27,082 nucleotides of DNA from an uncultured Mycoplasmatota bacterium (GTDB taxonomy: Bacteria; Bacillota_I; Bacilli_A; RF39; UBA660). The stretch is taken from NCBI GenBank assembly GCA_900549625.1, contig URPE01000017.1, forward strand, positions 1-27,082, written 5' to 3'. The translations under genes were made by a program, and so were the position numbers. Under the pieces are notes generated by a model. That model had not been told where the DNA came from. It saw nothing but the letters and a program-made list of their open reading frames with translations, and did no database searches. Each line of letters starts with the position of its first letter. Within the stretch, counting starts at the first letter, position 1. Shown here piece after piece: positions 1 through 8,567 of the stretch.

Positions 1-26
1 TTAGGTTTCGTGATTGTTTTATTCAT
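1..26 (-). CDS. 5' end of an unidentified gene running off the left edge
   Basis: An ATG at 26 (minus strand) follows a strong ribosome-binding site, AAGGAGG, with good spacing. It opens a frame reading MNKTITKP before the window ends. Eight codons are too few to identify a product. It has its own promoter candidate at 48-76, and the upstream gene uvrC ends in a terminator, so it begins a new transcription unit. Confidence 0.6.
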
Positions 27-47
27 AGTTGTCCTCCTTGATAAGTT

Positions 48-76
48 ATCCTAAAACAAGTTTGTAGTTTAGACAA
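48..76 (-). promoter_or_regulatory. Promoter candidate for the left-edge gene
   Basis: On the minus strand, TTGTCT (71-76) and TAGGAT (48-53) are separated by exactly 17 bases, in the 170-base space between the uvrC terminator and the left-edge ATG. A Spo0A-box-like TTCGACA lies further upstream (128-134). The rest of this space shows nothing else I can name. Confidence 0.45.
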
Positions 77-178
77 GGGGGATATTTTAGGAAATTTTGT
101 CTATTTAAATCACATACTGTAGAATATTGTCGAATACTCTTAAATACTTGATATTTTTACTTTTAGCTGACCCTAAAA

Positions 179-205
179 AAGAACAGATTTATTATATCTA
201 TTCTT
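179..205 (-). terminator. Intrinsic terminator of rpoZ-uvrC
   Basis: Ten-base arms AAGAATAGAT and ATCTGTTCTT on the minus strand pair with one wobble around a 7-base loop and run into a T-tract. The hairpin overlaps the uvrC stop codon. Confidence 0.75.
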
Positions 206-1976
206 TGTTTTTCCCTTCTCTACGTGCTTTTAAATAATCACTTAAATTTTTAGCAATATCTTCTGGTACTACTCTTGCTAACTCTTCTATACTTGCTTCT
301 TCCATTTTAGTAACACTACCAAAAGCCTTTATTAAATCTTTTCTTCTTTTTTCCCCAATACCAGCAATATTTTCTAAGACACTGGCAATAGAACCTTTAT
401 CTCTTATTTGTCTATGATAACTAATTGTAAACCTATGTACTTCATCTTGCATACGGGTTAAATAATGAAATAACTTACTATCTTTTTTAATATCTACTAA
501 TTCTAGTGTATCACCATCTACTAAATCATTAGTTCTATGTTTATCATTTTTCTTTAAGCCACATACCTTAATATTTAAATTTAAACTATCAAGTATTTCT
601 TTACAAGCATGAATTTGTCCTACTCCTCCATCAACAATAATTAAATCCGGTAATTCTGTTTTTTCTACTAAAGCCCTTTGGTAACGGCGATAAATAACTT
701 CTCTCATCATACCATAATCATCATTTTTATCAAAACTTATCTTATATTTACGATATTCATTTTTAGCAGGTTCCCCATCTTTAAATACAACCATACAAGA
801 AACACTATAATCACCAAATAAATTAGAATTATCAAATAAATCTATTCTTTCTAAACTATCTAAATTTAAAAGACTCTTTAATTCTTCTAAAGCTTCCCTT
901 TTACTATTTTCTTTCTTTAAAATCAAATCAAGTTCATTTTCTAAATTAATACAAGCATTTTTAATAGCCATATCAAGTAAACTTTTCTTTTGTCCTTTTT
1001 GAGGACTAAATAAAACATTACCCAAATAAGTATTTAAAGGTTCACTATAAATATCACTTGCTAAAATAATTTCTTTTGGTATTTCATGTCTTGTATAAAA
1101 GTTAGCTAAATAACTTTCCATATCTTCTTCTAAACTACTAACAACTGAAAATATATCCGTATGTCCTCCTACTATCTTCCCATTTCTTAAAAAAAGTATT
1201 TGTACTGATATAAACCCATTATTAAAACAATATCCTACTACATCCCGATTAGTTAAATCTTGAATAGTTATTTTTTGTTTATCTAATACTATATTAATAT
1301 AATCTAACTCTTTTTTAAGTTCTAATGCCAGTTCATAGTTTAATGAATCACTATAAGCCTTTATTTTACTCATAATCTTATCTTTTAAAATTTTATCATT
1401 ACCACTTAAAAAAGATAAAATATCCCTTTCCATAATCTCAAGTTCTTGTTCATCATAGTTTTTTTCACAATACCCAAGACACTCTCCTATATGATAATAT
1501 AAACATACTTTCCGAGGATTACCATCACATTTTTTTAAAGGATATAATCTATTTAATAAGTCTACAATTTTTCTTGCTGCATATGCATTAGGATAAGGCC
1601 CAAATAACTTTTTATGATCTTTCTTTTTAATATTTAAATAACGTGATACCTTAAGTTTAGGATATGGTTTCCTAATATATTCAATATAAGGATAACTTTT
1701 ATCATCTTTAAGTAAAATATTATATTTAGGATCATATTGTTTTATTAAGTTTATTTCAAGTAAGAAAGCCTCTAGTTCACTGGAAGTAACAATATAAGAA
1801 AAGTCTTTTATTTCACTTACTAATTTTGCTGTTTTCCCTGTTTGAGTACGATTAAAATAAGAATTTACTCTTTTATGTAAGTTCTTAGCTTTTCCAACAT
1901 AAATAATTACCCCATCTTTATTTTTCATCTGATAACTTCCTGGTAAATTAGGAATATTCTTTAATTTATCTTTCAT
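198..1976 (-). CDS. uvrC: UvrABC excinuclease subunit C
   Basis: UvrC makes both incisions in nucleotide excision repair after UvrA/UvrB load onto a DNA lesion. The 592-aa length is normal for the family. The N-terminal GIY-YIG nuclease domain is visible (GSYQ...YVG, residues 13-28, then KNLHKRVNSYF). A UVR-type helical hairpin that contacts UvrB lies near residues 203-238. The RNase H-like nuclease domain covers the middle to C-terminal part (DLFDNSN...IIVDGGVGQ), and helix-hairpin-helix motifs are at the end (LENIAGIGEKRRKDL). The start at 1976 follows an AAAGGAAA ribosome-binding site. It lies about 80 bases downstream of rpoZ with no terminator between them, so they are probably co-transcribed. 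Confidence 0.97.
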   Translation of the reverse strand: MKDKLKNIPNLPGSYQMKNKDGVIIYVGKAKNLHKRVNSYFNRTQTGKTAKLVSEIKDFSYIVTSSELEAFLLEINLIKQYDPKYNILLKDDKSYPYIEYIRKPYPKLKVSRYLNIKKKDHKKLFGPYPNAYAARKIVDLLNRLYPLKKCDGNPRKVCLYYHIGECLGYCEKNYDEQELEIMERDILSFLSGNDKILKDKIMSKIKAYSDSLNYELALELKKELDYINIVLDKQKITIQDLTNRDVVGYCFNNGFISVQILFLRNGKIVGGHTDIFSVVSSLEEDMESYLANFYTRHEIPKEIILASDIYSEPLNTYLGNVLFSPQKGQKKSLLDMAIKNACINLENELDLILKKENSKREALEELKSLLNLDSLERIDLFDNSNLFGDYSVSCMVVFKDGEPAKNEYRKYKISFDKNDDYGMMREVIYRRYQRALVEKTELPDLIIVDGGVGQIHACKEILDSLNLNIKVCGLKKNDKHRTNDLVDGDTLELVDIKKDSKLFHYLTRMQDEVHRFTISYHRQIRDKGSIASVLENIAGIGEKRRKDLIKAFGSVTKMEEASIEELARVVPEDIAKNLSDYLKARREGKNKE

Positions 1977-2057
1977 CTTTCATTTCCTTTATTCTTTTTA
2001 ACCACATTAATATATCTTCATAGATTTTTCATAATCCCATTCTCATATGAAAAAAAC

Positions 2058-2276
2058 TTATTTCCTGTTTTCATCATCATGACTAACGACAGTAATAAGT
2101 CCTTTTTCTAATTCTTCTAAGGCTCTTCCTATAGTTCTTTTATTATGATATTCACTCTCGTCCATTTGATAATGATTATTAAGAAGCATCTGTTTACTTC
2201 TTATTGAAGCAACATGAACAAGTTTATACTTTGAATCAACTATAGTAAGTAGCTTATCAATAGAAGGATACAACAT
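2058..2276 (-). CDS. rpoZ: RNA polymerase omega subunit
   Basis: This 72-aa protein opens with MLYPSIDKLL followed by DSKYKLVHVASIRSKQM and a later TIGRALEELEKG. That is the omega signature: a start helix, the xxRA/SKQ helix that contacts the beta-prime subunit, and the GxALEE motif. Omega helps assemble and stabilise core RNA polymerase. In B. subtilis rpoZ sits with gmk and priA; here it precedes uvrC, so the neighbourhood is rearranged. The start is supported by a GGGGATG ribosome-binding site and an upstream promoter candidate at 2301-2330. Confidence 0.9.
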   Translation of the reverse strand: MLYPSIDKLLTIVDSKYKLVHVASIRSKQMLLNNHYQMDESEYHNKRTIGRALEELEKGLITVVSHDDENRK

Positions 2277-2300
2277 GTAACCACATCCCCTTACACATAT

Positions 2301-2330
2301 ATAATACTAAATTATTTAAAATTCATACAA
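2301..2330 (-). promoter_or_regulatory. Promoter candidate for rpoZ-uvrC
   Basis: TTGTAT (2325-2330) and TATTAT (2301-2306) on the minus strand are 18 bases apart, about 25 bases upstream of the rpoZ start. The match to the sigma-A consensus is moderate. Confidence 0.4.
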
Positions 2331-2363
2331 CTATAAGTACCTTTTTTGACAAACTATTGACAA

Positions 2364-3233
2364 CTATTTTCTTAAAATACGCTTAGTAGTAACATCATTA
2401 TTAAAAATATCAGCATTTAATAACTCAAAAAAGGTTTGTTTTCTATCTAATACAACCTTACTAACATTCTTATCAGTTAATAAAGTTTTAAATATAACAG
2501 GCTTATAATATATATTTACCAAATAATTATTTAAACTTTCTTTCTCTGTCTTCGTTAAACCATAAGTAATATTTTCATAATTTTTATCATAGTCTTCATC
2601 TTCATCAGTACTAAAAAAATCTTCTTGAAAAACTAATTCTTCTCCAGTTTTATCAACATTATCTGTCCCTAGTAAAATTGAATTTTCACTATCTAAATCC
2701 ATAAATAATGACATATAATAATTATCATCTAAAACATCAACTTCAAAACTAATATATTTATCATCATCCATTTTTTCAGCTAAAAGCCAATTTTCTCTAA
2801 AATTATAGTTTTCTGTCCCTAAAGACAAAGTAATATAATCATTACCATTAAAAGCCTCATAACCATTATCTATTAAATACGCTATTGCAACAACACTATC
2901 AATTAAAAATTTATTACTTAAATTATGCTTATTAATAATTGAAGTTGTAAGTTGATAGGCCTTTAATAAAGTCTCATTATTAATATGGGTATTATCACTA
3001 ATAGATACAAAACTACTACTATAACCATTTATTAAAACAAAGTTACGTACTTCATCATAAGTTAAAATATTATTTTTAGTATTATCTATATCTTCATCAC
3101 AATCACTAACATCTATAACTTTTGGTTCTTCTACATCCAAAGTATCAAGACCACATCCCATTACCAAGCTCATTGTCATTGCCACTTCTAAACATTTTAA
3201 CTTTTTCTTTAAATAAACAATTTTTTCTTGCAT
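2364..3233 (-). CDS. Hypothetical acidic lipoprotein candidate
   Basis: I do not recognise this 289-aa protein. It begins with a lysine-rich stretch (KIVYLKKKLK) and a short hydrophobic segment ending LVMGC at residue 27, which resembles a lipobox. It is therefore probably a lipoprotein anchored outside the membrane. The rest is rich in Asp, Glu and Asn, with long acidic runs (for example STDEDEDYDKNYE), and has no transmembrane segment or catalytic motif that I can see. A GGGGGC ribosome-binding site supports the start. The C-terminus is basic (TTKRILRK). It lies alone between rpoZ and the DUF2779 gene. The lipobox is imperfect (Val at -3), so anchoring is an inference. Confidence 0.6.
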   Translation of the reverse strand: MQEKIVYLKKKLKCLEVAMTMSLVMGCGLDTLDVEEPKVIDVSDCDEDIDNTKNNILTYDEVRNFVLINGYSSSFVSISDNTHINNETLLKAYQLTTSIINKHNLSNKFLIDSVVAIAYLIDNGYEAFNGNDYITLSLGTENYNFRENWLLAEKMDDDKYISFEVDVLDDNYYMSLFMDLDSENSILLGTDNVDKTGEELVFQEDFFSTDEDEDYDKNYENITYGLTKTEKESLNNYLVNIYYKPVIFKTLLTDKNVSKVVLDRKQTFFELLNADIFNNDVTTKRILRK

Positions 3234-3280
3234 ATAACTTGCCCCCTAAAGTATTTCATATATTATCATTTTCAAATTTA

Positions 3281-5095
3281 TTAGTCAACTAACTTTCTAA
3301 TTTTATTTAATATTTCCACCATAGCCCATGTATCTTGTCTACAATATACTTTTAAGTATCCTAAAGTTTCTTCTAATTCTTCTTTACTCATATTTTTATA
3401 ATTAGCATATGAAATAATAGCCTCTGTACCATTTTTAACTTCTAAATTATCATAACTTAAATTACTAAATAAAGGTAATGTCTTTTTTATAGAATAAGAC
3501 CCACTTAACCTATAATCATAAAAGTTAACTGTATTAACATCTTCTTTTGTAAACCCATGCGTTCGATAAAATTCTTTATTATTATTCAAAATATAAAGTA
3601 AATCAAAAGTCCTTTTACTAAGCATAATTAACTTTTCCTTATACTTTGGAAACATATTAGCAAGTTCTAGTATTCTTCCTTTTTCAAAAGTAACATTTTG
3701 AGCAAGAAGTGTCCCCTTTCTAACATCTATATTACTTAGTAAGTATTTTATTAACTCTTCTCTTTCATCATCTATTGTTGTAGCAAGAAAAATATAATTA
3801 TCTTTTATTTTATCACATACCCCTGGACTTCTTTCAATATGCAAACTAAATTCAAAAGGACTTTGCGTATAAGGACTTTCCCCCCTAAATCTAGGTATAG
3901 GACAAGGAAATGTCTCAAAATCCAAATGATATATTGGATACTCTAAAGAATTCATAATACATCGTATCTTTTCTTTATTAATATAAGGCTCTTTATTAAT
4001 ATAAGACTCTCTTTGTATAATATGGTTTTGATTAGTAATAACGTCTATTGGTATATCTAACATATCTATAAAACCCGCATTAATTAAATCAAGTCCTTTT
4101 AATCGCTTACCATCACTTATTTTAAAACCTTGAGCATTATTCATATAACTTAACACACTATTAGATTTTGGTAATAATGATGCACATACACTTTTAAAAT
4201 AAGGACAAACAGTTGCTTTATTATAATTACACCAAGGCCCTAATAAACTATCATTTACATCTTTATTTTTAATTCTACTAATTAATTCTTTAGCGTCTTT
4301 TTCAATACTACTTTGTAAACTAAAACTAATATCATCCATTAAAAATAAAGATATCAAGTCTTCTCCATTCATATCTGTACGATAAACATTTTTTCCATTT
4401 TCTTTATACCCATCATAAACATACTTATGATTTAAAACGGCTAAATAATAATGTATCTTTTTATTACTAACCCCACTATGTTCCACAATATATCTTTGAA
4501 CTGCTAAATCATATATATAAGATCCAACCAAGTACCTATCAAACAATTTATTTTTTTGCCTTTCATAATCCTCTATAGGCATCTCTTTTTCTATATCATA
4601 ACCAGCTACTTCATCTTTAAGCTTATAAACACCATCAACATTACTAAAAATAGTATACTTATCTTTCCCTCTATAACCACCAGTTAAATCCAAATACTTT
4701 TTAGAAGTAGTAGCCTTAACTTCTATTATATTAATTTCCTCCTTGGACTCATTATATATGTCAACGTAACATAAAAACATGGTGCCATCTATATTAGCAG
4801 AGTAAGAAACCTGTTTACTCGTATCTAACGCATATATAGTATTACCACCAAACTTTTTATGTACTAATCGTCCTGCTTCTAATTCAACTTGCTTGTAATA
4901 GGGATTCATTGCTTCTAAATGTTTATTTACAGTAACGTCACTTTGCACCATATTATCTAAAAGTTCTTTAGTTTGTTCACTCATTTCTTCTTTTTTATAA
5001 TCTTCATAAGTAATAGAATCAACAAACTTATTATCTAAACTAACAAATCTAGGACACCTTGTTAAATTTAAAAACCTTGTTTTTGTAATAACCAT
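3281..5095 (-). CDS. DUF2779 protein: Fe-S PD-(D/E)XK nuclease fused to DEDD-type exonuclease
   Basis: The 604-aa protein appears to contain two nuclease modules. The N-terminal half resembles Cas4/AddB-type [4Fe-4S] PD-(D/E)XK nucleases: a lone Cys14 (TRCPRF), an EVK motif at residues 125-127, and three further cysteines at 289, 297 and 304 (PWC...VCPYFKSVC) that could complete a cluster. The C-terminal half carries HLDFET (Asp392, Glu394), AQNVTFEKG and YCRQD (Tyr584, Asp588), the DEDDy 3'-5' exonuclease arrangement found in DUF2779. Its ATG overlaps the stop of the upstream prepilin-like gene (TAATG), which implies translational coupling. Biological role is unknown; DNA processing is inferred from the motifs. 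Confidence 0.8.
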   Translation of the reverse strand: MVITKTRFLNLTRCPRFVSLDNKFVDSITYEDYKKEEMSEQTKELLDNMVQSDVTVNKHLEAMNPYYKQVELEAGRLVHKKFGGNTIYALDTSKQVSYSANIDGTMFLCYVDIYNESKEEINIIEVKATTSKKYLDLTGGYRGKDKYTIFSNVDGVYKLKDEVAGYDIEKEMPIEDYERQKNKLFDRYLVGSYIYDLAVQRYIVEHSGVSNKKIHYYLAVLNHKYVYDGYKENGKNVYRTDMNGEDLISLFLMDDISFSLQSSIEKDAKELISRIKNKDVNDSLLGPWCNYNKATVCPYFKSVCASLLPKSNSVLSYMNNAQGFKISDGKRLKGLDLINAGFIDMLDIPIDVITNQNHIIQRESYINKEPYINKEKIRCIMNSLEYPIYHLDFETFPCPIPRFRGESPYTQSPFEFSLHIERSPGVCDKIKDNYIFLATTIDDEREELIKYLLSNIDVRKGTLLAQNVTFEKGRILELANMFPKYKEKLIMLSKRTFDLLYILNNNKEFYRTHGFTKEDVNTVNFYDYRLSGSYSIKKTLPLFSNLSYDNLEVKNGTEAIISYANYKNMSKEELEETLGYLKVYCRQDTWAMVEILNKIRKLVD

Positions 5096-5436
5096 TATGA
5101 CACTACTTCCACATCATAAGTTTCATCAATATTTTTAGTAACTTTTATCTTAGTCTTACTATAGTTAGTATTATCAGCTTCAAATAAAAAATTATTTTCA
5201 ATTAATTCACTACCATAAATAAAAGTCTCTTTTTCCATAAACTTATCTTTATTATTATTAACATAAGCTAATGCTGCATTATACAAATTTTTATTTATTA
5301 AAGCCTCAGTTTCACTTGCATTTAAAGACACTTGATAAGCATAACTAACTTTACTAATACCTATTGCAAAAGCTATTGCTAAAACTGCACATAAAATAAT
5401 CATTTCTTTAACAGTATAACCTTTATTATTTTGCAT
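5095..5436 (-). CDS. Type IV prepilin-like protein
   Basis: The 113-aa product starts MQNNKGYTVKEM followed by a hydrophobic helix (IILCAVLAIAFAIGI). This is a type III (prepilin) signal: a short basic leader, cleavage after Gly, and Glu at +5. The rest forms a small polar domain without cysteine pairs. I chose the internal ATG because it has a GGTGG ribosome-binding site 6-7 bases upstream; the longer form from 5448 (MVDD...) lacks one. No prepilin peptidase, ATPase or other pilins are visible nearby. The gene is translationally coupled to the nuclease gene below it. It could be a ComG-type pseudopilin, but the sequence does not prove that. Confidence 0.75.
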   Translation of the reverse strand: MQNNKGYTVKEMIILCAVLAIAFAIGISKVSYAYQVSLNASETEALINKNLYNAALAYVNNNKDKFMEKETFIYGSELIENNFLFEADNTNYSKTKIKVTKNIDETYDVEVVS

Positions 5437-5487
5437 ATCATCCACCATCCTTAAATAAAGTATAACAAAATTAAAGTTAAAAAAAAA

Positions 5488-5499
5488 GGACCTAAGTCC
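5488..5499 (-). terminator. Intrinsic terminator of greA
   Basis: GGAC-TTAG-GTCC followed by nine T on the minus strand, immediately after the greA stop. The stem is short but GC-rich. Confidence 0.6.
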
Positions 5500-5505
5500 A
5501 ATTAT

Positions 5506-5973
5506 TTATTTTAAATCTTTAATTACAACATTATAGTTACCATTTGGACTAGTAACTTCAACTGTTTCCCCTTTTTTATGACCTATAACAGCACACCCAA
5601 TAGGGCTTTCATTAGATATTTTGTTCTCAAAAGGATCTGCTTCTATTGAACCAACAATTTGGTATTCATCCTCTTCGCCATCATCATAAGCAATAACAAC
5701 GGTAGACCCAACAGAAACACAGTCTTTATCATTTGCTTCAGCAATCATACTATGCTCTAATTTGAATTCTAATTCTTTAATTCTTGCTTCTACTTGAGCT
5801 TGTTCATCACGAGCAGCATCATAATCAGCATTTTCTGATAAATCCCCTTGCGCACGAGCATCTTTTAAATCTTTAATAACACGAGGTCTTACAACATTTT
5901 TAAGTTCATTTAATTCTGTTTCTAACTCTAAATATCCTTGTGGAGTTAAAATAATTTCTTGTTCATTATTCAT
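5506..5973 (-). CDS. greA: Transcription elongation factor GreA
   Basis: GreA rescues backtracked RNA polymerase by stimulating cleavage of the transcript. The N-terminal antiparallel coiled coil is clear (LELETELNELKNV...ARAQGDLSENADYDAARDEQAQVEARIKELE). It includes the acidic tip DLSENADYDAA that reaches the polymerase active site. The C-terminal FKBP-like domain follows (SVGSTVVIAYDDGEEDEYQIVGS...SNESPIGCAVIGHKKGETVEV). Two starts are possible, 5982 (MIIMNNE) and 5973 (MNNE). I favour 5973 because the AAAGTGA element is better spaced for it. In B. subtilis greA also follows the yrrM-yrrN-yrrO cluster, as here, although it has its own promoter (6009-6037). Confidence 0.95.
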   Translation of the reverse strand: MNNEQEIILTPQGYLELETELNELKNVVRPRVIKDLKDARAQGDLSENADYDAARDEQAQVEARIKELEFKLEHSMIAEANDKDCVSVGSTVVIAYDDGEEDEYQIVGSIEADPFENKISNESPIGCAVIGHKKGETVEVTSPNGNYNVVIKDLK

Positions 5974-6008
5974 TATTATCATTCACTTTCTTTTTCAAAA
6001 CTTGCAAC

Positions 6009-6037
6009 ATTGTACTATAAATATCTTTATTTGTCAA
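6009..6037 (-). promoter_or_regulatory. Strong promoter for greA
   Basis: TTGACA (6032-6037), 17 bases, TACAAT (6009-6014) on the minus strand, a near-consensus sigma-A promoter. Its -35 box overlaps the last codons of trhP2, so greA can be transcribed separately from the upstream operon. Confidence 0.75.
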
Positions 6038-7196
6038 ACACTTTCAAACGCATCATATCATATTTATAAACTCTATTATTACATGGTATTTTTAACATAT
6101 TATTAGGATGATTAGATACCTCTAAAGATTCACCATCAAGTGTTTTAATATCACTAATAACTAAAGAAAATGTATTCGTTTTAGGGCCAAAAAATTCCAC
6201 TTTATCACCAACTTTAAAATAGTTTTTAGTTTCAATTGTAGCATAACCATCACTATAGTCTATTACAAGCCCTAAAAAATCTTGATTGCTTACTTCTTCC
6301 CTGCCTAAAAAATATTGTTCCGTCTCATGTGGTAAGCCATGAAAAAATTGTGGTGCACTTTCTCTATTGGCCACGCGATTTAAAACCCGTAAGTAGTAAG
6401 TAGCCTCTTCTTTAGTAAGACTATTATTTTTTACCTTATCTAGCATATTTCGATAAGCATGAATAACTGTTGCAATATAATAAATTCCTCTCATCCGTCC
6501 TTCTACTTTAAAAGAATTAACACCACTTAACATCATCTCTTTTAAAACACTTACCATATTTAAATCTTTACTTGTCATACTAAAGCTTTTTCCTTCACAG
6601 TCAAAAGTCCAACGGCATATCTGAGCACAGCCCCCCCTATTAGCGTCTCTTAAAGTAAGTAAATTACTAATTACACATCTCCCAGATATACTAGTACACA
6701 TAGCTCCATGAACAAAACATTCAATTTCTAAACCAGTTTCTTCTTTTATACTTTTAATATCTTCCATACTTGCTTCTCTACCTAATACTAATCTAGTAGC
6801 CCCAAGACTTTTATAAAACAAAGCCGCCCCACTATTAATAATACTAGCTTGTGTTGAAACATGTAATTCAATCGGAATATTTTTTCTTTTAATAAGCATC
6901 ATCACCGCGACGTCACTAACTATAACAGCATCTACTTTTAAGTCTGACAACTTCCATAAATAATCTTCTAACCCCTCAAAATCTTCATCATGAAATACGA
7001 TATTCACAGTAACATAAAGCTTTTTCTTTAAACTATGAGCAAAACAAGTAGCTTCTTTTATATCACTCAAAGAAAAATTCTTAGCATTAGCTCTCAAACT
7101 ATAATTTTGCCCACCTATATAAACAGCATCAGCTCCGTATATATAAGCAAACTTTAATTTTTCTAAATCTCCTGCTGGGGCAAGTAACTCAATCAT
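6027..7196 (-). CDS. trhP2: U32-family tRNA hydroxylation protein TrhP2-like (YrrO)
   Basis: This 389-aa protein is a peptidase U32-family member (MIELLAPAGDLEKLKFA...GADAVYIGG). The diagnostic cysteine cluster is present: CFVHGAMCTSISGRC...ANRGGCAQICRW. In U32 proteins this cluster is thought to bind iron-sulfur. Family members TrhP1 and TrhP2 in B. subtilis make 5-hydroxyuridine at tRNA wobble position 34 using prephenate. That function is assigned here from family and gene order rather than from sequence alone. It is directly preceded by the shorter U32 homologue (overlap 4 bases) and by the methyltransferase TrmR, which would complete the ho5U to mo5U pathway. Confidence 0.88.
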   Translation of the reverse strand: MIELLAPAGDLEKLKFAYIYGADAVYIGGQNYSLRANAKNFSLSDIKEATCFAHSLKKKLYVTVNIVFHDEDFEGLEDYLWKLSDLKVDAVIVSDVAVMMLIKRKNIPIELHVSTQASIINSGAALFYKSLGATRLVLGREASMEDIKSIKEETGLEIECFVHGAMCTSISGRCVISNLLTLRDANRGGCAQICRWTFDCEGKSFSMTSKDLNMVSVLKEMMLSGVNSFKVEGRMRGIYYIATVIHAYRNMLDKVKNNSLTKEEATYYLRVLNRVANRESAPQFFHGLPHETEQYFLGREEVSNQDFLGLVIDYSDGYATIETKNYFKVGDKVEFFGPKTNTFSLVISDIKTLDGESLEVSNHPNNMLKIPCNNRVYKYDMMRLKVFDK

Positions 7197-7963
7197 ACGT
7201 CCTCCCTTGGTGGTAATTTATAAATAGTTTTTTCATGCAAGAAACCAGTGTATGTTGGTGGCTCTTCTTCTAAACTCTTTAAAAAATCACCTAAACTTGG
7301 TATCTTAATCCATTCTAAATTTATTAAATAAAATGGTGCATCCCCTAAAAGTTCATTACCATTATAAATACCATTATCATAAACTACAGTTCCATATTCA
7401 TTTTCTACTAAGAAGAAATCTTTTTTCTTAATAGGCTCATGAATAGTCAAAGTATCAGTAATTTCTAAATTATTTACTTTTTCATAATTACTAACTAAAA
7501 ATCTTCTTGAATACATAACTGGTAAATGTCCATATAAATAAACACCTGTCTCATCATTTATTATATTTTTAGTTTCTTCTATTGTTAAATCAGGTGATAT
7601 TATAGCCTTATCCATATAATCTAAATACACATCACGTGCTAACTCACTACATAAAGCATGACTTGGTGCAAATATACATTTTATATGGCTATTACTTTCT
7701 TTTAAAGCCCAATATAAACCTAGATCTTCAAAGATAATAGAGTCAACCCGTTCTTCTAACTCCCCTCTAATACTCTTAAAATAATCTAGGGCTTCACTAT
7801 CTAATATTCTATTTACATAAACACAACTATTACTAGGTATTTCCTGAATACTATATTCCTTTTCCATACCAACTACTAGTCCCTTTAAAGGAAAAACGAA
7901 GACTACATTATCTATAGACTCCATCTTGTTATTTCCCATTAATATAAAATATTTATTTTTCAT
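7193..7963 (-). CDS. trhP1: Short U32-family partner, TrhP1-like (YrrN)
   Basis: The 256-aa product is a divergent U32-like protein with patches such as SIIFEDLGLYWALKES, PSHALCSELARDVYLD and DETGVYLYGHLPVMYSRRFL. The last matches the HG.(M/L)..S(R/K) region of U32 proteins. It is shorter than B. subtilis YrrN, which I recall at about 300 aa, and lacks the full cysteine cluster of its neighbour. Its start overlaps the end of trmR by 11 bases and its stop overlaps trhP2 by 4, so the three are translated from one message. By position and family it is the TrhP1 partner of TrhP2 in wobble-uridine hydroxylation. Confidence 0.75.
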   Translation of the reverse strand: MKNKYFILMGNNKMESIDNVVFVFPLKGLVVGMEKEYSIQEIPSNSCVYVNRILDSEALDYFKSIRGELEERVDSIIFEDLGLYWALKESNSHIKCIFAPSHALCSELARDVYLDYMDKAIISPDLTIEETKNIINDETGVYLYGHLPVMYSRRFLVSNYEKVNNLEITDTLTIHEPIKKKDFFLVENEYGTVVYDNGIYNGNELLGDAPFYLINLEWIKIPSLGDFLKSLEEEPPTYTGFLHEKTIYKLPPREDV

Positions 7964-8552
7964 CTTTATGTCTCACACTCACAGACACACCATCACCAAC
8001 ATCATAAAAAGTTGTATCAAACTCTTCATTAGTCTTTAAAAAGTCAATATATCCTTCAATCTTACTAACTAACTGTCTTAGATTCTTACTTTCAATTTTA
8101 GCACTTTTACCAACATATCCATGAAACTTCAAATTATCAGTTACAATAGCCCCATTAGGTGCCAAAAAATATTGATATTTCTCAAAAAATTTCTTATATT
8201 GTCCCTTAGCAGCATCAATAAATATTAAATCATACTTAGTTCCTTCAGCTAAATTAACTTCTAAAGCATCTTGAAATACAACATTTATTTTACCTTCAAA
8301 ACCACATTTCTTAACATTTTTAAGGCATTCCATATAATTTGTTTCATCTCTTTCAATCGTTGTAATTTTAACCTCACTACTACTTGAAGCCATTAAAATT
8401 GCTGAATACCCAATTGCGCTTCCAATTTCTAAAACATTTTTAATATCATTCTGTTTAATATACTTCATTAGAAAAGCTATACCTTCTTTTTCCATAATTG
8501 GTACATTATGCTCCCTTGCATATTCTTCCATTTCTAATATTAAATTTTTCAT
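7953..8552 (-). CDS. trmR: O-methyltransferase TrmR-like (YrrM), tRNA 5-hydroxyuridine methylation
   Basis: This 199-aa class I SAM-dependent methyltransferase belongs to the YrrM/O-methyltransferase family 3 group. The SAM-binding motif VLEIGSAIGYSAILMA is clear. Downstream are ITTIERDE (acidic residue at the end of beta 2), YDLIFIDAAKGQYKKFFE (family metal/substrate motif) and GAIVTDN. In B. subtilis TrmR methylates ho5U34 of tRNA to mo5U34. Its placement directly upstream of both U32 genes here supports that assignment over catechol-type methylation. The SAM-domain call is from sequence; the substrate is inferred. Confidence 0.87.
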   Translation of the reverse strand: MKNLILEMEEYAREHNVPIMEKEGIAFLMKYIKQNDIKNVLEIGSAIGYSAILMASSSSEVKITTIERDETNYMECLKNVKKCGFEGKINVVFQDALEVNLAEGTKYDLIFIDAAKGQYKKFFEKYQYFLAPNGAIVTDNLKFHGYVGKSAKIESKNLRQLVSKIEGYIDFLKTNEEFDTTFYDVGDGVSVSVRHKDEK

Positions 8553-8567
8553 TTTTCTAAAACTCCT

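Noticed and set aside
1977..2052. A mini-frame between rpoZ and uvrC reading MRMGL, a TGA, then KIYEDILMWLKRIKEMKDER, continuous if TGA meant Trp.
   Set aside because: TGA is a normal stop elsewhere in the window (spoIIGA) and no recognised gene carries an internal TGA, so recoding is not supported; most likely chance in AT-rich spacer.
2346..2366. Direct repeat TTGACAAACTA/TTGACAACTA on the plus strand that looks like two -35 boxes.
   Set aside because: No plus-strand gene or -10 box follows, and the repeat overlaps the 3' end of the lipoprotein gene.
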